A DNA stretch of 64,000 bases, from positions 3,162,001-3,226,000 of the forward strand of contig CM066301.1 in NCBI GenBank assembly GCA_033807695.1, in the 5' to 3' direction. This document shows positions 9,863 to 21,932 of this stretch, in pieces. The DNA comes from Daedaleopsis sinensis. Its lineage: Eukaryota > Basidiomycota > Agaricomycetes > Polyporales > Polyporaceae. The notes beneath the pieces were generated by a model. It was not told the DNA's origin. It made no database searches and was given only the letters and a program-made list of their open reading frames with translations. A program made the position numbers and the translations under genes. Position 1 is the first letter of the stretch; every line of letters starts with the position of its first letter.

Positions 9863-12513
9863 TCATGCGGCCGCGGCCGCGGCGGGCGGGGGAGCCTCCT
9901 TCGCCGCCGGGACAGGGCCCGTTTTTGCGCGCGGCGGGACCTTGAGGCCCTTCGCCTTCATCCGCCGCCGCTTCATCTCTGCAAACGATAAAGGTCCGTG
10001 AGCATGGGTCGTGCACGGCAGCGGGCGGCGCGGACGCGGCGGTCGTCCGTAGGCACTAGCAGCTATGTGCATGGTCCCGCCGTGACGACCGACGGCGCCC
10101 GAAAGGAAGGAAAGAAGGGAGGAACATGTCCAATCAATCGAGCACGCTTACCTTCGAGGTACGGCTTGTCCTCTTGCTCGTCGAACGCGAACGGCGCGCC
10201 GTCGCCCGCCTCCGCGGCGACCGCGCCCTCGGGCCCGTCGTCCTGCTGCTTCGCGCCCGCCGCCGCCGTCTTCGCGCGCTTCCCGACCTTGAACTTCGCG
10301 ACGTAGAAGCCGTCCATGTTGTGCACATGCGGGTAGAAGCGGCGCGTGAGCGCGAGCTTGTCGCTGAACGTCTTGCCGCGGTAGCTCGTGAAGCCCGGGC
10401 GGCCGAACTCGAGCCCGGTGTCGACGAGGCGCACGTGCGGCCGCTTGCGCAGCGCGTAGTCGACGACCGCCTCGTTCTCGTCGACGGTCACCGAGCACGT
10501 CGAGTACACGAGGAAGCCCCCGGTCTTCGAGTCCGCCTGCACGCTGTCGATCGCGCACAGGATGAGCTGCTTCTGCAGGTGCGAGAGGAGCGTGAAGTCG
10601 CGCTCGGACTGCGGGGGCGCGAGAGGGTGTGTCAGCGGGCGACGCGGGGCAGAACGCTGTTAGCAATGCAACGGCGGCGCGCACCTTGTTCGTCTTGACG
10701 CTCGCGTCCTTGCTGATCACCCCCGTGCCGCTGCACGGCGCGTCGAGGAGGACCCTGTCGAAGCCGCCGATCACCTTGGGGAACTCGCGCCCGTCGTACG
10801 AGCACACGACGACGTTTTTGCAGCCCAGGCGGTGCACGTTCGCGGTCAGGCTCTTCGTGCGCGCTTTGTTCGCGTCGTTCGCGAACACGACCCCGGTGTT
10901 CTGCATGAGCGCGGCCATGTGTGTCGTCTTGCCTCCCGGGGCGGACGCCATGTCCAGCACCCGCTCACCAGGCTGGGGGGATAGGGCAATCACCGGGAGG
11001 AAGGACGAGGCTGCCTGGAGCATGTAGTGCCCGGCGAGGTACTCTGGTGTGGCGCCGATGGGGACGCTGCTCTCGAATACTTGCAGTCCTACGTTCGTCC
11101 ACTTGCCGATAGGCTCGAGGTTGACGCCCCGGTTGATCAGGGCTTGTGCGAGGTCTCGTCGGCGGGTACGCAGGGTATTTGTCCGGATGGTCACCGGTCG
11201 GGGTACTTCGTTGGCCTCAAAGAACTCGATCGCCTGGACGCGACCACGATTCAGTATGCGCGCACAACTTGGCGAACATTATGAAAAATACCTCAGCGAC
11301 GGGGAACAGCTGGAACAGCTTCTCAGTGAGGTAGTCGTTGTAGCCATAGTAGCTAGCGATGTCGGATATGAGCTGCTGCACGTATTCCGATCTTGGCCTG
11401 CAACCATATGATGAGTGAGAATGTCCTATGAGGGGCAAGAGAATGCGTAGTCCTCACCTCCCCTTTGCGGCAAGCTTTTTGAAGTTGCCGAGCACCCGCA
11501 CGCATTCACGCATGCGTCTCTGAACGGTATGCACGTCCGGACCGCCCCGCTTTTGCTCCTCCTCCCGTTCCTCCGCCGTCGGGAGAACGAAATCTCCGCT
11601 GTCCTCTCCGCCCTCGCCCTCTTCATCCATGTCCACGTCGTCGACATCGCCAAGGTCGTCTCCGTCGCTCTCCTCTCCCGCGAGCTCAGCCTGCCGCATC
11701 TCCTCTGCGTCAAGCTCCGCATCCCGCACTGCCCGCGCATCCAATGCCCGCGAGCGTGCCTCCATGTTCTTCATCGTGACGGGCCCGTCCTCGTCCTCGT
11801 CATCATCGTCCTCGTCTTCGTCGCTGTCGTCTGAGGCAGTCGGTATGACTTTCAGTGGTCGCTCTTGCTGCTTTGACTTTTTCCCCTTGAGCTTGACCGG
11901 AAGCTCGGGCTCGTCCTCGTCATCCGAGCCGAGGTCCAGCTCTAGTACAGGGCCATTCAGCAGGTCGTCGCTGGAAGAAGCGACACCGGCATGAGTTAAA
12001 ACGCATATCTGATGACATGCGAGGACGTACTCCTCTTCCACACCCTCCATGTCGAGGTCGTCGAGATCACCGACGAACTCGTCCCCCTCGTCGCTGTCGT
12101 GGAACAACGACCTGTAGAACTTGGACTTAGTACGTTTCCTAGCAATAAACGAGCGTTGTGACATACTTTGCGTGCGCCTTCAAGTCCTCCTCCTCCACGT
12201 CCTCCCAGCCTTCGCTGCTCCCTTCACCCTCATCCTCATCGTCGAAATGCGCCTGCTTCTGCTTCTTCGGTGCCGCCTTGTCGCCTTTAGCCCCAACTTT
12301 GAGAGCACTCTTCCCTTTGGCAGCAGGAGATTTCAGAGGCTTGGTCGGACGAGCGTCGCCCTCTTTGGCCTTTTTTGCAGGCCGTTTGCTGCCCGAATCG
12401 ACATCGTCTGCTTTCCGCTTGCCCAGCTTCTTCTGAGAGGGCCGTCCGGTCTTGTCTTGCGCTTGCGCTATGGGTGCAGGGTCTCCCTGCTTGTTCTTAG
12501 CACGTCTGCCCAT
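9863..12513 (-). CDS. NOP2: 25S rRNA (cytosine-C5) methyltransferase NOP2
   Basis: Seven exons: 12167-12513, 12031-12138, 11458-11970, 11292-11397, 10685-11233, 10152-10608 and 9863-9978, giving about 731 aa. The N-terminal third is basic and acidic low complexity, typical of nucleolar proteins. The core is a SAM-dependent RNA methyltransferase: [15 protein letters not shown] is the SAM loop, [10 protein letters not shown] holds one catalytic Cys (PCS), and [13 protein letters not shown] holds the TC cysteine. It methylates 25S rRNA and is needed for 60S assembly in the nucleolus. The intron at 11971-12030 is 60 nt and free of stops, so its retention would add 20 residues. Confidence 0.93.
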
Positions 12514-12802
12514 GTCTTAGTTGTGCGGGGTGCCTCGAGAGTGAGATAAGTACAGCAGAGACTGGAGTCGAAAAGAAGCTCGCAAGCACGCGGAGTTGAA
12601 GAGAGGGAAATTTCAAGCGCCCATGAGATAGATTTCCGGGAAAGGCAAGCCCATCAGTGGACCACCGGCCCGGGACCATGCATGCTGCTTGGACTCCCTA
12701 CGACATGCAAAGTTCCTGCTTCCCAACGTCCTCGACCTACAGTAGAGCTCTGCCTCCTAAAGCTTTTTCTTTCGACCATTCACCTTCTTCTCAGCTCAGG
12801 CT
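12514..12802. promoter_or_regulatory. Divergent promoter region between NOP2 and the FUN14 gene
   Basis: 289 nt between the two start codons. No clear TATA box was located. The promoter role is inferred from gene orientation. Confidence 0.35.
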
Positions 12803-13668
12803 ATGCTGCCGACACTCCCCTCCTTGTTATATCGCCCCGTCTCTGGCACAGTGCGCTCCATGGTATCCCCTCACCCTGGGGCTACCTTGAAGACGTTCTT
12901 CACGCCCAACCGTTCGGGGGGCGGATGCGCTCTCCGTCCATACGTGAACTACGCCCGTGCACCCGCCCACGCGCTCTCCCGCCCGCCCACCTCACCAACA
13001 GCCTCGGGCTCCAGGCGCCGCGCCAACAACTGCCTGACCCCCCTCGTCAAGATGGCCGTCGGCGGCGTCTGCCTCTCGCTCACGTTCCTCGCCGCCCCCG
13101 TCCTCTACTGCGATCGTGAGTCGTGTCTTTATCATGTCGCTCAGGCCCCGTTGACGATGGCTGCGGGGACTGCCAGCTGTACCGGCCAAAAAAGCCGCTG
13201 CGACGCCCCCGCCCCCGCCGACGCTGAACCGGACGTCATCGCCCACTCCACCTGTACTCCCACCCCCACCGCAGTCCAGCGTCAACCTTTACGAGCTGAC
13301 GTTCGGCACGGTGTGCGGAGTCTGCGCAGGTGTGTTCGTGAAGAAGGGGGCGCGCCTCGTCGCGTTCGCGCTTGGTGGAGTGTTCGTCCTCCTTCAGGTG
13401 AGCATATGCCATACCTACCGCAGCCATCCGCAGCCCCTGATCCTCACTTTCCATACAGTATCTGGGATCACTGCGGCTTGTCCGCACGGACTGGAGCCGC
13501 GCCGCTACAGGGTTCGAGAACCTGTTCTACACGAAAGACGCGTCCGGCGTGCGCAGGCCGCCCAACGTCGGTTCGCTCTTCCGCTGGATCGTCAACTTCT
13601 TGACCGCGGACTTCCAGCCTCGAGCGACTTTCGTCGCAGGATTCGCTCTTGGCATCCGGATTGGCTGA
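12803..13668 (+). CDS. FUN14 family mitochondrial outer membrane protein
   Basis: Three exons: 12803-13115, 13177-13397 and 13459-13668, giving 247 aa. The N-terminal part is Arg/Pro-rich with few acidic residues and could act in mitochondrial import. The C-terminal FUN14 domain reads ELTFGTVCGVCAGVFVKKG, then ALGGVFVLLQYLGSL, and ends with the glycine-rich helix TFVAGFALGIRIG. FUN14 proteins sit in the mitochondrial membrane; animal FUNDC1 is a mitophagy receptor, while fungal roles are less clear. I see no obvious LC3-interacting motif near the N-terminus. The choice of ATG is tentative because the first exon lies in low-complexity sequence. Confidence 0.85.
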
Positions 13669-13831
13669 TGCACGTCAAGGACTTTGGCAGATGCATAGGA
13701 CATTGTAAGATATCACATCCGCGCTCAGATGGTACTGTTACATCACTGTACATAGAAGGTGGCTTCACTACCACATACCATAAGCCTCCTATTCCCCTCG
13801 GAGAGCGAATGACGCTCACCATCGGCTCCCA

Positions 13832-14368
13832 TCAGCCCTCGACCAGAGCTTTGACCTTTGCAACCAGGTCGGGGTTGTCGACGCTGCCGTGACTGTATCC
13901 CTCTCGTCCCTCCTGGATGTACCCGAAGAGTTCCTGCAGGACCGCGGGGAGCTCAGTGTGGTCGCCCACGGCGGTCTTGAGCTGCTTCTTCTCGGCGTGC
14001 CACCCCTGCACGCTCGTCTGCTTGAGCTCCCCCGTAGCGGTCTTCACGAACAGCCTGTCGATCTTCTGCTCGGTGCGGTCGTGCGCGACGCGCCAAGCGT
14101 TCATGAAGCTGCCCGTGTCGGGGAGCTGGGCAGCCTCCGCCGCGAGCGCGGTGAGCTGCGAGAAGTCGCCCGGCTGGAGTTGGAGGACGCGCCCGCGGGA
14201 GTCGACCGCGATGTCCGGCTGGAAGAGCGCTAGGGTGAAGCCCTCCGGGTCCGCCTGGGCGTTGAGGAGGACAGCGAAGGCGAGGGCGTCCGTGGTGGGC
14301 GTGAAGTCGGCGGCTGCGGTGTGGAGATCCGTCGCACGCGAATGCCAGCCTTGGGCAGATGGCGACAT
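13832..14368 (-). CDS. Unknown conserved-looking protein, possibly with an N-terminal membrane anchor
   Basis: An uninterrupted ORF of 178 aa begins MSPSAQGWHSRATDLHTAAA and ends DLVAKVKALVEG. The same frame stays open upstream to about 14495 and encodes a hydrophobic stretch (LKPVLLILTAFLGAYVLL) but no ATG. The real protein may therefore have an extra 5' exon and a transmembrane anchor, with the ordered part inside an organelle or the secretory lumen. The body has balanced amino-acid composition, unlike a shadow ORF. I do not recognise the family. It converges on the FUN14 gene. Confidence 0.6.
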   Translation of the reverse strand: MSPSAQGWHSRATDLHTAAADFTPTTDALAFAVLLNAQADPEGFTLALFQPDIAVDSRGRVLQLQPGDFSQLTALAAEAAQLPDTGSFMNAWRVAHDRTEQKIDRLFVKTATGELKQTSVQGWHAEKKQLKTAVGDHTELPAVLQELFGYIQEGREGYSHGSVDNPDLVAKVKALVEG

Positions 14369-14499
14369 GGTCGGAGGGAAGATGGTCGAGAAGGCGGTGG
14401 GTTGGACGTTGAGCGGGTTGCGAAGGAGAACGTACGCGCCGAGGAAGGCGGTGAGGATGAGGAGGACGGGTTTGAGGGATGAGGGAGCCAGCTTAGGGA

Positions 14500-15761
14500 T
14501 TTATCTGATGAGTGTGGAGAGCAAGGGTGGTACAATGGGGTGGACGTCCGGGAGGAACTTATGGGCGCAGCACCGTAGGCGATAGCTATGGCATTGGACG
14601 GGAGGAATGCACATGGACAGCTCCCTGTATGGAAGTTGGCATGTTGAGGGCAGTGATGGCGTCATACCTGCAGCTAGCCAGAGTTTATTCTACAGTCGTG
14701 GCGTAGTGGAGGAGACTATATCTAACTTATGTCGGTCGTGCTCACGGTCCTAGGAGTGTATACGAGTAGTTCGGAACGTGGAGGACAAGTCAGGGACAAG
14801 TTCGACGAAGACCGATATCGTTCTCGTGCCACCGGCGTACGTATTCCCGGCGCTACTTACAACATGAAGCACGCTCTGCGAGTCTACTACTACCACCAGC
14901 TCGGAAACTTTTCTTCCGGTGATTGTCTCCGTAACAGACGGCGTATATGAGCAACACAAGTCTATCAAGTCTATTCCCCTGGTTCGGTCGTCCAGCGTGT
15001 TCCTGCACCACTTCATTTGACGACGCAAGTCTGAAGCGCAGCGACCTTTGCACCCGTACTATGATACACCATCTGAAAGCACCTCCTGGTCCGGCGATCC
15101 CTGTCGCCGTAGTTCGACCTGCCCGATGTCCTTGAAAGTTCTTCCCTATGTTCTGACAGCGTGTGGATAAATCTCTCAGGCTGCGGCCTTGGCAGGCAGT
15201 TCTTCTTGCGATTGCTTTTCCGCCGGATCGAAAACGCACACATCGCACCGTCATCTACGGACCCGTAGGTAAGTGCGCCGATCGTCCCACGAGGAATCGT
15301 ACTTATCTTGTTTGCAGACACTGAGCATCTCTCAGTGTGCACTGGAGCCCTATGTGTTATGTCTCGCATTCGATCGATGCGTGTACAACTACCTCACGCT
15401 CTCAGCTTTGCATGACAGAAGCTTTTTGCTAGTTCGACGGGACAAGAGTACTTGCTAATCGGATGAAACAACCGCACCCCATGTATCCTCGAGGCCGGGT
15501 CGTATTCCGCCCTTGCTGATTGTAGCTTTGCGACGGCACAGACTGTCATCCATTGATAGACAGGCTGCCAGCTGCAGCACGCCGTCAATGCCCCGCGCGT
15601 CTTTGCTGCTCGTCGGTGGAGATTATCGAAGCGCGATCGGGGTGAGCACTCGAGGCTTCGTCCAGCGCTGTCTCCCACCGCTCTCCCCATAAACATGGGT
15701 GCGGTTGACCGTACACGCCAAGCTTCCCTCCCAGGTCTTCCTTACATCGGCGAGGCTCGTC
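14500..15761. other. Intergenic region with a possible DUF6533 fragment
   Basis: No intact gene is seen. Around 15375-15405 plus, after a TTTGCAG-like acceptor, the translation VYNYLTLSAL resembles the first DUF6533 helix of the genes downstream (FNNYFTLVGF). No second exon follows, so at most it is a relic. Confidence 0.3.
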
Positions 15762-17513
15762 ATGGACCCATCCATGCAATCTGCGCAGGCCGCCGCAGAA
15801 TACTGGTGCGTGTGTGCTCGCGTTCTGGAAGTATCGCTAACGATTTAACCTGCATCTGCAGGGTCTCCTCCGTCCGTTTCAATAACTACTTCACGCTCGT
15901 TGGGTTTGGTCCGTCGTGTGCCTCATGACAAGTTAGGGTGCTATAGAACTCACTCGCCTCATAGCGGTTCTATTCTACGACTATGCTCTCACTTTCGGCA
16001 GCGAAGTCGAGTTCTTCTGGAAGTCGGCAAACGCGTCGCTTGTTTCCGTTCTCTTCGTCATAGTCCGTTATTACGGCCTGCTGGGCGCTCTCCCTCTCAT
16101 CGTGGAGTACTTCGTCAATCTTCAGGATAAAGTGAGCCGCCTACTTTTCACTCGCCTCTGGGCTTGCTAACACAGTGCTCGCAGCAGTAAGACATTCTTT
16201 CAATCTGTACTTCCAGGCGTCGCTGACCCTCTCGCCATTTGAGATGCCGTCAGCTTCAGACCTACCACCAAGCCTTCGCAGTGTCAAGTCAGGCGATTGT
16301 AGCAAGTATGTCGCCGGGTCACTCTCTCACCCTGTCTAACATCTCGATAGTCATTCTGGTCGTCCGCACATACGCCTTGTACGATCGCAGCAGGCGAATA
16401 TTGGCATTGCTCATCATTGCTCACGTAGGAGGAGCCATCGGATGCTTGGTACGATGCCTGACTCTTCTCCTTACAGTCCGGATGCTAATCACTGTACTTA
16501 GATTGGCGTCGTCACTAGCAAAAGTCCGGTCGACACAGCGACACCACTCCCGTTCACATATCGGGGTTGTAATTTGGCTCTTACCAACGAACAGCGAGTA
16601 CCTTCGTTGATAGACAACCTTGAAACGGTTTACTGACAGTGTTGTGTTCACAGGGGGACACGTACGTGCGTTCGACCGCATAGGCGACACCCGTTTGCTG
16701 AACATCGTGTAGATCTTGCGGTGGCATGGGGAGCCTTGCTGTGGTTTGACACCACTATCTTTGTCCTGACCCTCGTCAGGGCTCTGCAGATGCGTCACAC
16801 CTTCCCAGGAGCAGGGGGCCTGCTTGAGATGATGTTCCGAGACGGTCAGAAGTTCCCCATCTTTTCATCGAGACGTAAGTAGCTGATACGTTTTTCGACA
16901 TAATGCGCGCGGGTCATCAGGCACAATCTACTATGGGTCAGTGTTGCTCTCGTATTGATGCAGAGAAGAAGTTGAATGAGTCTTTGGACGAGCAGGATCC
17001 TGGTCGCTTCCAATGTGTCTAACATCGTCACGTTCTTGGTAAGGGCTATTACATCTTGATGTGGTCCTGGATACTCATTTGGTACGCAGATCACTGAAGT
17101 GCGCTGTTCTACGACGACATATCTACTATTTCTCAATCACTTCCTGTAGTCGAACTCGCCCCTCAAGGGCATGGATACTACGTTGACCAATGTGTTCGTG
17201 CGAACCTCTCTTACCTCCATAGTGACCCCTTACCTCTTGCCACAGATTGTCCGTGACCCTCACGTCTCGCCTGATCCTCAACATTCGCAACCCAAGCCAT
17301 TGGAGAGCTCGTCGTCTCGAAGAAACGCATGCAACAGGGAACGACACAACGGCAGCACCCTCCACGTCCTGCTCCCGGTACTCCTTGACGCAGATAACTC
17401 CAGACTACGACACCACGACTACCGATGATCACGAGGACGCTCCGTGGCCGGCTCGAATAGATGGTGATGTATCATCAAGTACTAGTCCGTCGTTCCGCAT
17501 TCTGTCTACCTAG
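15762..17513 (+). CDS. DUF6533 domain multi-pass membrane protein, copy 1
   Basis: Multi-exon gene. First exons: 15762-15805, 15862-15908, 15965-16131, an apparent 2-nt exon 16185-16186, and 16244-16305, continuing to the stop at 17513. The start is MDPSMQSAQAAAEYW. The DUF6533 signature follows: FNNYFTLVGFAVLFYDYALT, then EVEFFWK and a helix to LGALPLIVEYF. Later helices carry RTYALYDRSRRIL and a CRQLQTYHQ segment. The tail is hydrophilic (HEDAPWPARIDGD). These seven-helix-like proteins are expanded in Agaricomycetes; their function is unknown. Exon sizes of 47, 167 and 62 nt match copy 2 exactly. Later exon borders are approximate. Confidence 0.75.
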
Positions 17514-20067
17514 CGACACTGACCGTTGACACGCATTCGTCACCAGGTTTTTCAGGAACGGACAAAGACATTGTATGCTAGCAGGTGAGCTGAGCTGATC
17601 TCATGTGAGCTGCGCCTCCGCTGATGCTGACTCGGTGTAGGGAGTAATGTAGTCATATCATCGCGTTCGTGCATATTTCATCAATCCTTGTCAATCGCTT
17701 CCGGACATCACCCGTTGTTGAGCAATGTAACTTGAACATCCAATCGCCTGTGAACCTGCAGAAACCTGCTGCGCACGCATATCCTCTCCAAACTCCATCG
17801 CCATTCCAGATCAGTCGTGCGTCCATCTGTGTCTCTCCACCGGCCTTGCTCTAGTCGCTGACAACTCAACATGCAGGAGGAGGTCTGCCGCTGGCAGTGC
17901 CTAGTCATAGGGGGTCTTCGCGCAGGCTGTTCGTTCTAGACATGATCAGCGCTCCCGCAATCACAAGCTCAGCGGCACGACAGCCACCACCGTACACGGA
18001 GGCATCGCTGACACCCATCGCGGAGCTCAGGGCACACCGAGCGTTTACAGTGTCGAACTACCTCGCGAATGCCTTCTTCGACACGCGACGGTGCCGGCTG
18101 CAGTTTGTCGTATTCTTGGATATGGGAACGCGCAGCCATGTCGCGTCGACCGGACACCCTTATCGGGTTCCTGCGTCCTATGTCAAAGTAGGGATGGACG
18201 CGGGCCGCCGCTCAAGCCATAGGCTTCAGGACGAGATCGCCTCTGGCACCGTAGCAGTGCGGGGACCCCGCGAGAACACTCAACTTGTCGCCGGGGTGGG
18301 GTTTCCGGAGACATCACATGACACACAGTACTCGACCTGGGAACTGTCTCCCGCACGTCGCTATCGCACCTCGGCTGGGGCACGGAACGGCTGAAACCTT
18401 GTATGTCTATCCCCGTCTTGCATGTGAAACGCAGGCTAAACGACAGCTATCGTAGCGTTCGCGAAGTCGTGCACCTCGACAATGTACCTACTGTACCCAC
18501 ACCAGCGGCGTTCTGTGAGTAGTAACCGCGTGGTCACCCCGCATCTATGCCCTGACGAACCGCCAGTTGTGTGTTATGAATACCACCCTCGCCGTCGTCC
18601 CCGCCGAGGCCAAGGATTGGAGCCCCCCCCCCTCGTTATCTCTAGCAACCACAGACATCGTGGTCAGCTACTACTGGGTCTGAGATCTGAGACTCCATAC
18701 CAGTGTTCTTTGACTACTTCGGTGTCTTTTCCGAGCATGTGAGTACATATCACTGACTGCAAGTGCTGACAGACAACTTGTTATCCCCCCTGCTACGTGG
18801 CTTCAAGCTCTGGGATGAGTAATTGTCAATGTCAAACCCACTCGGTACGCGTCCTGTCATCGACAGCAACTAGTTTTCACATGCTCGGGGCAGACACTCT
18901 CACTGGTTGACGGATCTCGCTTCCCTGCAGGTAAAGTTGGTGCGTCTGTGTGTATGCACAGACTAAATGTACTGACAGAGCGACACTTACATGATTCGTG
19001 AAGATCAAAAGCTAACGCTCTGACGAACGTGCACCTGCGTGCGTGAGTATACATCCCCGTGCACAATTCACCTTGCTATCGGGATTCTTGGAAGCTTTGC
19101 TTCCCACCTGATAGGACGTAGCATCCGCTACCCGACTGCAACGGCCCATTATTGGAGCCTTCCGAGGACTTCTTTACGCATGGGCTCATTTCGACGAACG
19201 CCGATATTTCACAATGACTCTTCCTATATGAGATGGGCTCTGAGGTGCATAGCTTGTGTGGTGAGCAGGATACTGGTCGGTATGGCTGCCGCGATGTTCT
19301 GCTGACTCGTTCCAATCCAGGCAATACGAATATCGTAGGCCGGGGCTGTCTCATTCATCAACAGCGACTTCTCAACCCATACTCCGACGCTGAGCTTGAG
19401 GGCCGCGGAGTCTGTTTCACATTCAACTGACTGTCGCGCTCGTCCGTCATCTGCCAGATGCCGCAGCGTCATGTACCGCAAAATATACCGGAATGGCCAA
19501 ACGATCTCTATATCCGCCATCAACCATGCTTTTTCGACATATCGCGCAACCCAAACGATCAAGGGCACGAGCGCGGCGTGGGATGAGTGTTTGATCGATG
19601 ACTGGTGAGTTCGCACCATCCGCTGAGCGCTGCCTTCTAGGTTGCTCGGTTAACTCGCGGCTGAATAGATTCCCTCGTCATGAGGAAGGCAACACGCAAG
19701 TACGAAGGTGCTTTTGCGGCGTTCCCGTGCTCAAGGTTGCTACCATGCTCGGTCAAGGGGGCCGAAGGAAGTCACGAAACAAGGAAGTCACGAAACATCG
19801 TGGGCCGCGCCTTATCGGAAGGCCTCAACTACTACCTGAAGCGGCCGGAGGGTTATGAGAGTGGGCGGACCCGATCCAAGCGTGGAAAGCGGTCCCACGA
19901 GCGCCGGGCTGTTCGACTGCTACTGATCAGCTTGGACTGCCATCCAAGTTGTCGCCCGGCTCCGGCGTAGTGAGGCACGGCTGTCAAGGTATATAATCAT
20001 GACAGTGGGCCGTGGCGACATTCGAGGTCCCTTCCCAAGCCCGTGAGGTCGCTGCTGCAATGCGATC
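17514..20067. other. 2.5-kb region between DUF6533 copies, probably decayed sequence
   Basis: No gene could be assembled on either strand. Short plus-strand pieces look like membrane-receptor relics: RIYALTNRQ near 18540-18570 and a DIVVSYYWV-like piece near 18650-18680 followed by a stop. A 16-17 nt direct repeat (AAGGAAGTCACGAAAC) occurs twice in tandem at about 19764-19797. The 131-codon minus ORF at 19224-19619 has no family resemblance. Confidence 0.4.
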
Positions 20068-21796
20068 ATGACCTCCGACAGCTTCTCGCCGGCTACACTG
20101 TAGGTTGCTCACCTCGCACGCTCCTCGTGGTTACTGAACTTACGCTGGATTACAGAGCCTCCTCGATCCGACTGAACAATTCTCTGGCGGTTGTAGCACT
20201 GAGCAAGTCTACGTCTACTTCGATTATAGTCACATTGCTCCATGCTGAACTTCCTCTACGCGAATAGCGATCCTCTATTACGATTATTCCTTAACCTTCT
20301 CGAGGGAGATTGATCACTTCTGGAAGAGAGCAAGGCTCTCTTCGGTTTCGACGCTCTTTGTTATCAATCGTTACATCGGGCTCCTCGGCCCCATCCCCGT
20401 CGTTTTGGAGTACTTTGTGCGGCTTTCGTCGGAGGTGGGTCGTATCCTTCCATTTAATAACTAGCGCTTGCTCAATGTTTGTCTTGTAGCGGTCAGTAGA
20501 GCACCTAATCATGCATGGCTAATCGTTCACATACCGTCAGCTGTCGACAGTTACAGCATTATCACCAGTACTACGCCATCTTGAGCCAAGTCGTTGTTGG
20601 CGGTGCGTTTGCTCAGAACTTCTGCAGGGCAGTTTGAAGTGACATCCGAGTGCCATCGTAGTGATCCTCATACTACGAACATGGGCCTTATACAATCGCA
20701 GTCGGTACATGCTCGCCGCACTCGTGGTCTTGGGCGTCGTATTGGTAACCGTACGTTGCATGTCTCTTTTGCGGATCAGAGGATTTAACTTTGCGCAGGG
20801 GACGATTGTAGCGGCAAATGTCAAGACCCAGACCGTCACAGAGAACATCTCGTCTGAGCACCCCGAGCCGATCTTTGGGTGCGATCTATCCCTGAGCTCG
20901 GAGCAGTAAGTGACGATCATATCTGCCAAATCCACGTTGATATAATTTTGACTTCCAGGGGACTTCGTAAGTTCGATCACAAATACCATCTACAATAGCT
21001 GAGCTTCTACAGGCAGCGCAATCGGCTGGATCGCCATGCTCTGCCTGGACACCACGATATTCATGCTCACTCTGATCAAGACGGTTCATATGCGTCGTAC
21101 GATGGACCAAGGATTGCTCTTGATATTGTTCAGAGACGGTATGTTCGCCCATGTCACTGCTCGCCTATGGCAGCAGTAATGCTTACCGACGATGTAGGTG
21201 CGATGTACTACGGGTCAGCGCTATCCTCGCACACTCGAGTCCGCTCCCACTGACCCAACTTCAGCATACTGGTTGTCGCAAATATTGCCAACATTCTAAC
21301 ATTTCTGGTAAGCCGGATATAATCAAGTACCGGGGCCGACATCGGCATACTGAGCGTTTGTACGTAGGCACCGAATGTAAGGCATCACCGGCACCCATGG
21401 GAGGCCAACAGTGAATGACTCCTACTACTGTACTAGATCGGAGACTCCAATCGGGGACTAGCAACCACCTTCACCAATGCGTGAGTCGTCTCGCAGAATG
21501 ATCCAAGCATTACCGACAATGATACTAATTGAGTATTTATCAGCCTCTCCAGCACACTCATCTCTCGCATATGCTTGAACCTTCGTGACCCGGGCCTGTT
21601 AGGTGGAACCCGTCGGGTGGGCCGGTTGTCCCTGACTGAACAACCTCAAACGATGAGCAACGAGCAAACGGGAATGTCGTTCTGGCACCCAGCCGGAGTA
21701 TCAGAAGCGGACATAATGCTCGCCTCCAAGAATGTCGACCCGTCGCAAGTTGCCAGCACATCGTACGACCAGCGTGGGTATACCAGTGATACATAG
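20068..21796 (+). CDS. DUF6533 domain multi-pass membrane protein, copy 2
   Basis: First exons: 20068-20099, 20156-20202, 20268-20434, an apparent 2-nt exon 20490-20491, and 20541-20602; the gene runs to a stop at 21796. The start is MTSDSFSPATL. Signature segments are ILYYDYSLTFSREIDHFWK, VINRYIGLLGPIPVVLEYF, CRQLQHYHQYYA, RTWALYNRSRYML and ANIANILTFL. The C-terminal tail is polar (MSFWHPAGVSEADIMLASKN). It is a paralogue of the gene at 15762, with the same early exon sizes. Intron 2 uses a canonical GC donor (GCAAGT at 20203). Function is unknown; a seven-helix plasma membrane protein is inferred. Confidence 0.77.
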
Positions 21797-21932
21797 CTCG
21801 CAGACAAATCTCACAGTGACCATGTCGTACCGCCCGATCCTCAGCCTTGAATACCACTAGACGATGAGTAGTCATTGACCGCGAAATGCGCGTCGTCGCT
21901 ATCAGAGCAACACTGAGAGCAAAGTACACGTA

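Noticed and set aside
19224..19619. 131-codon minus ORF in the island
   Set aside because: No domain, no signal of coding periodicity that I can see, and no neighbouring exons.
19764..19797. Tandem direct repeat as a CRISPR or transposon target
   Set aside because: Only two copies with no spacers; a eukaryotic genome; probably local slippage.
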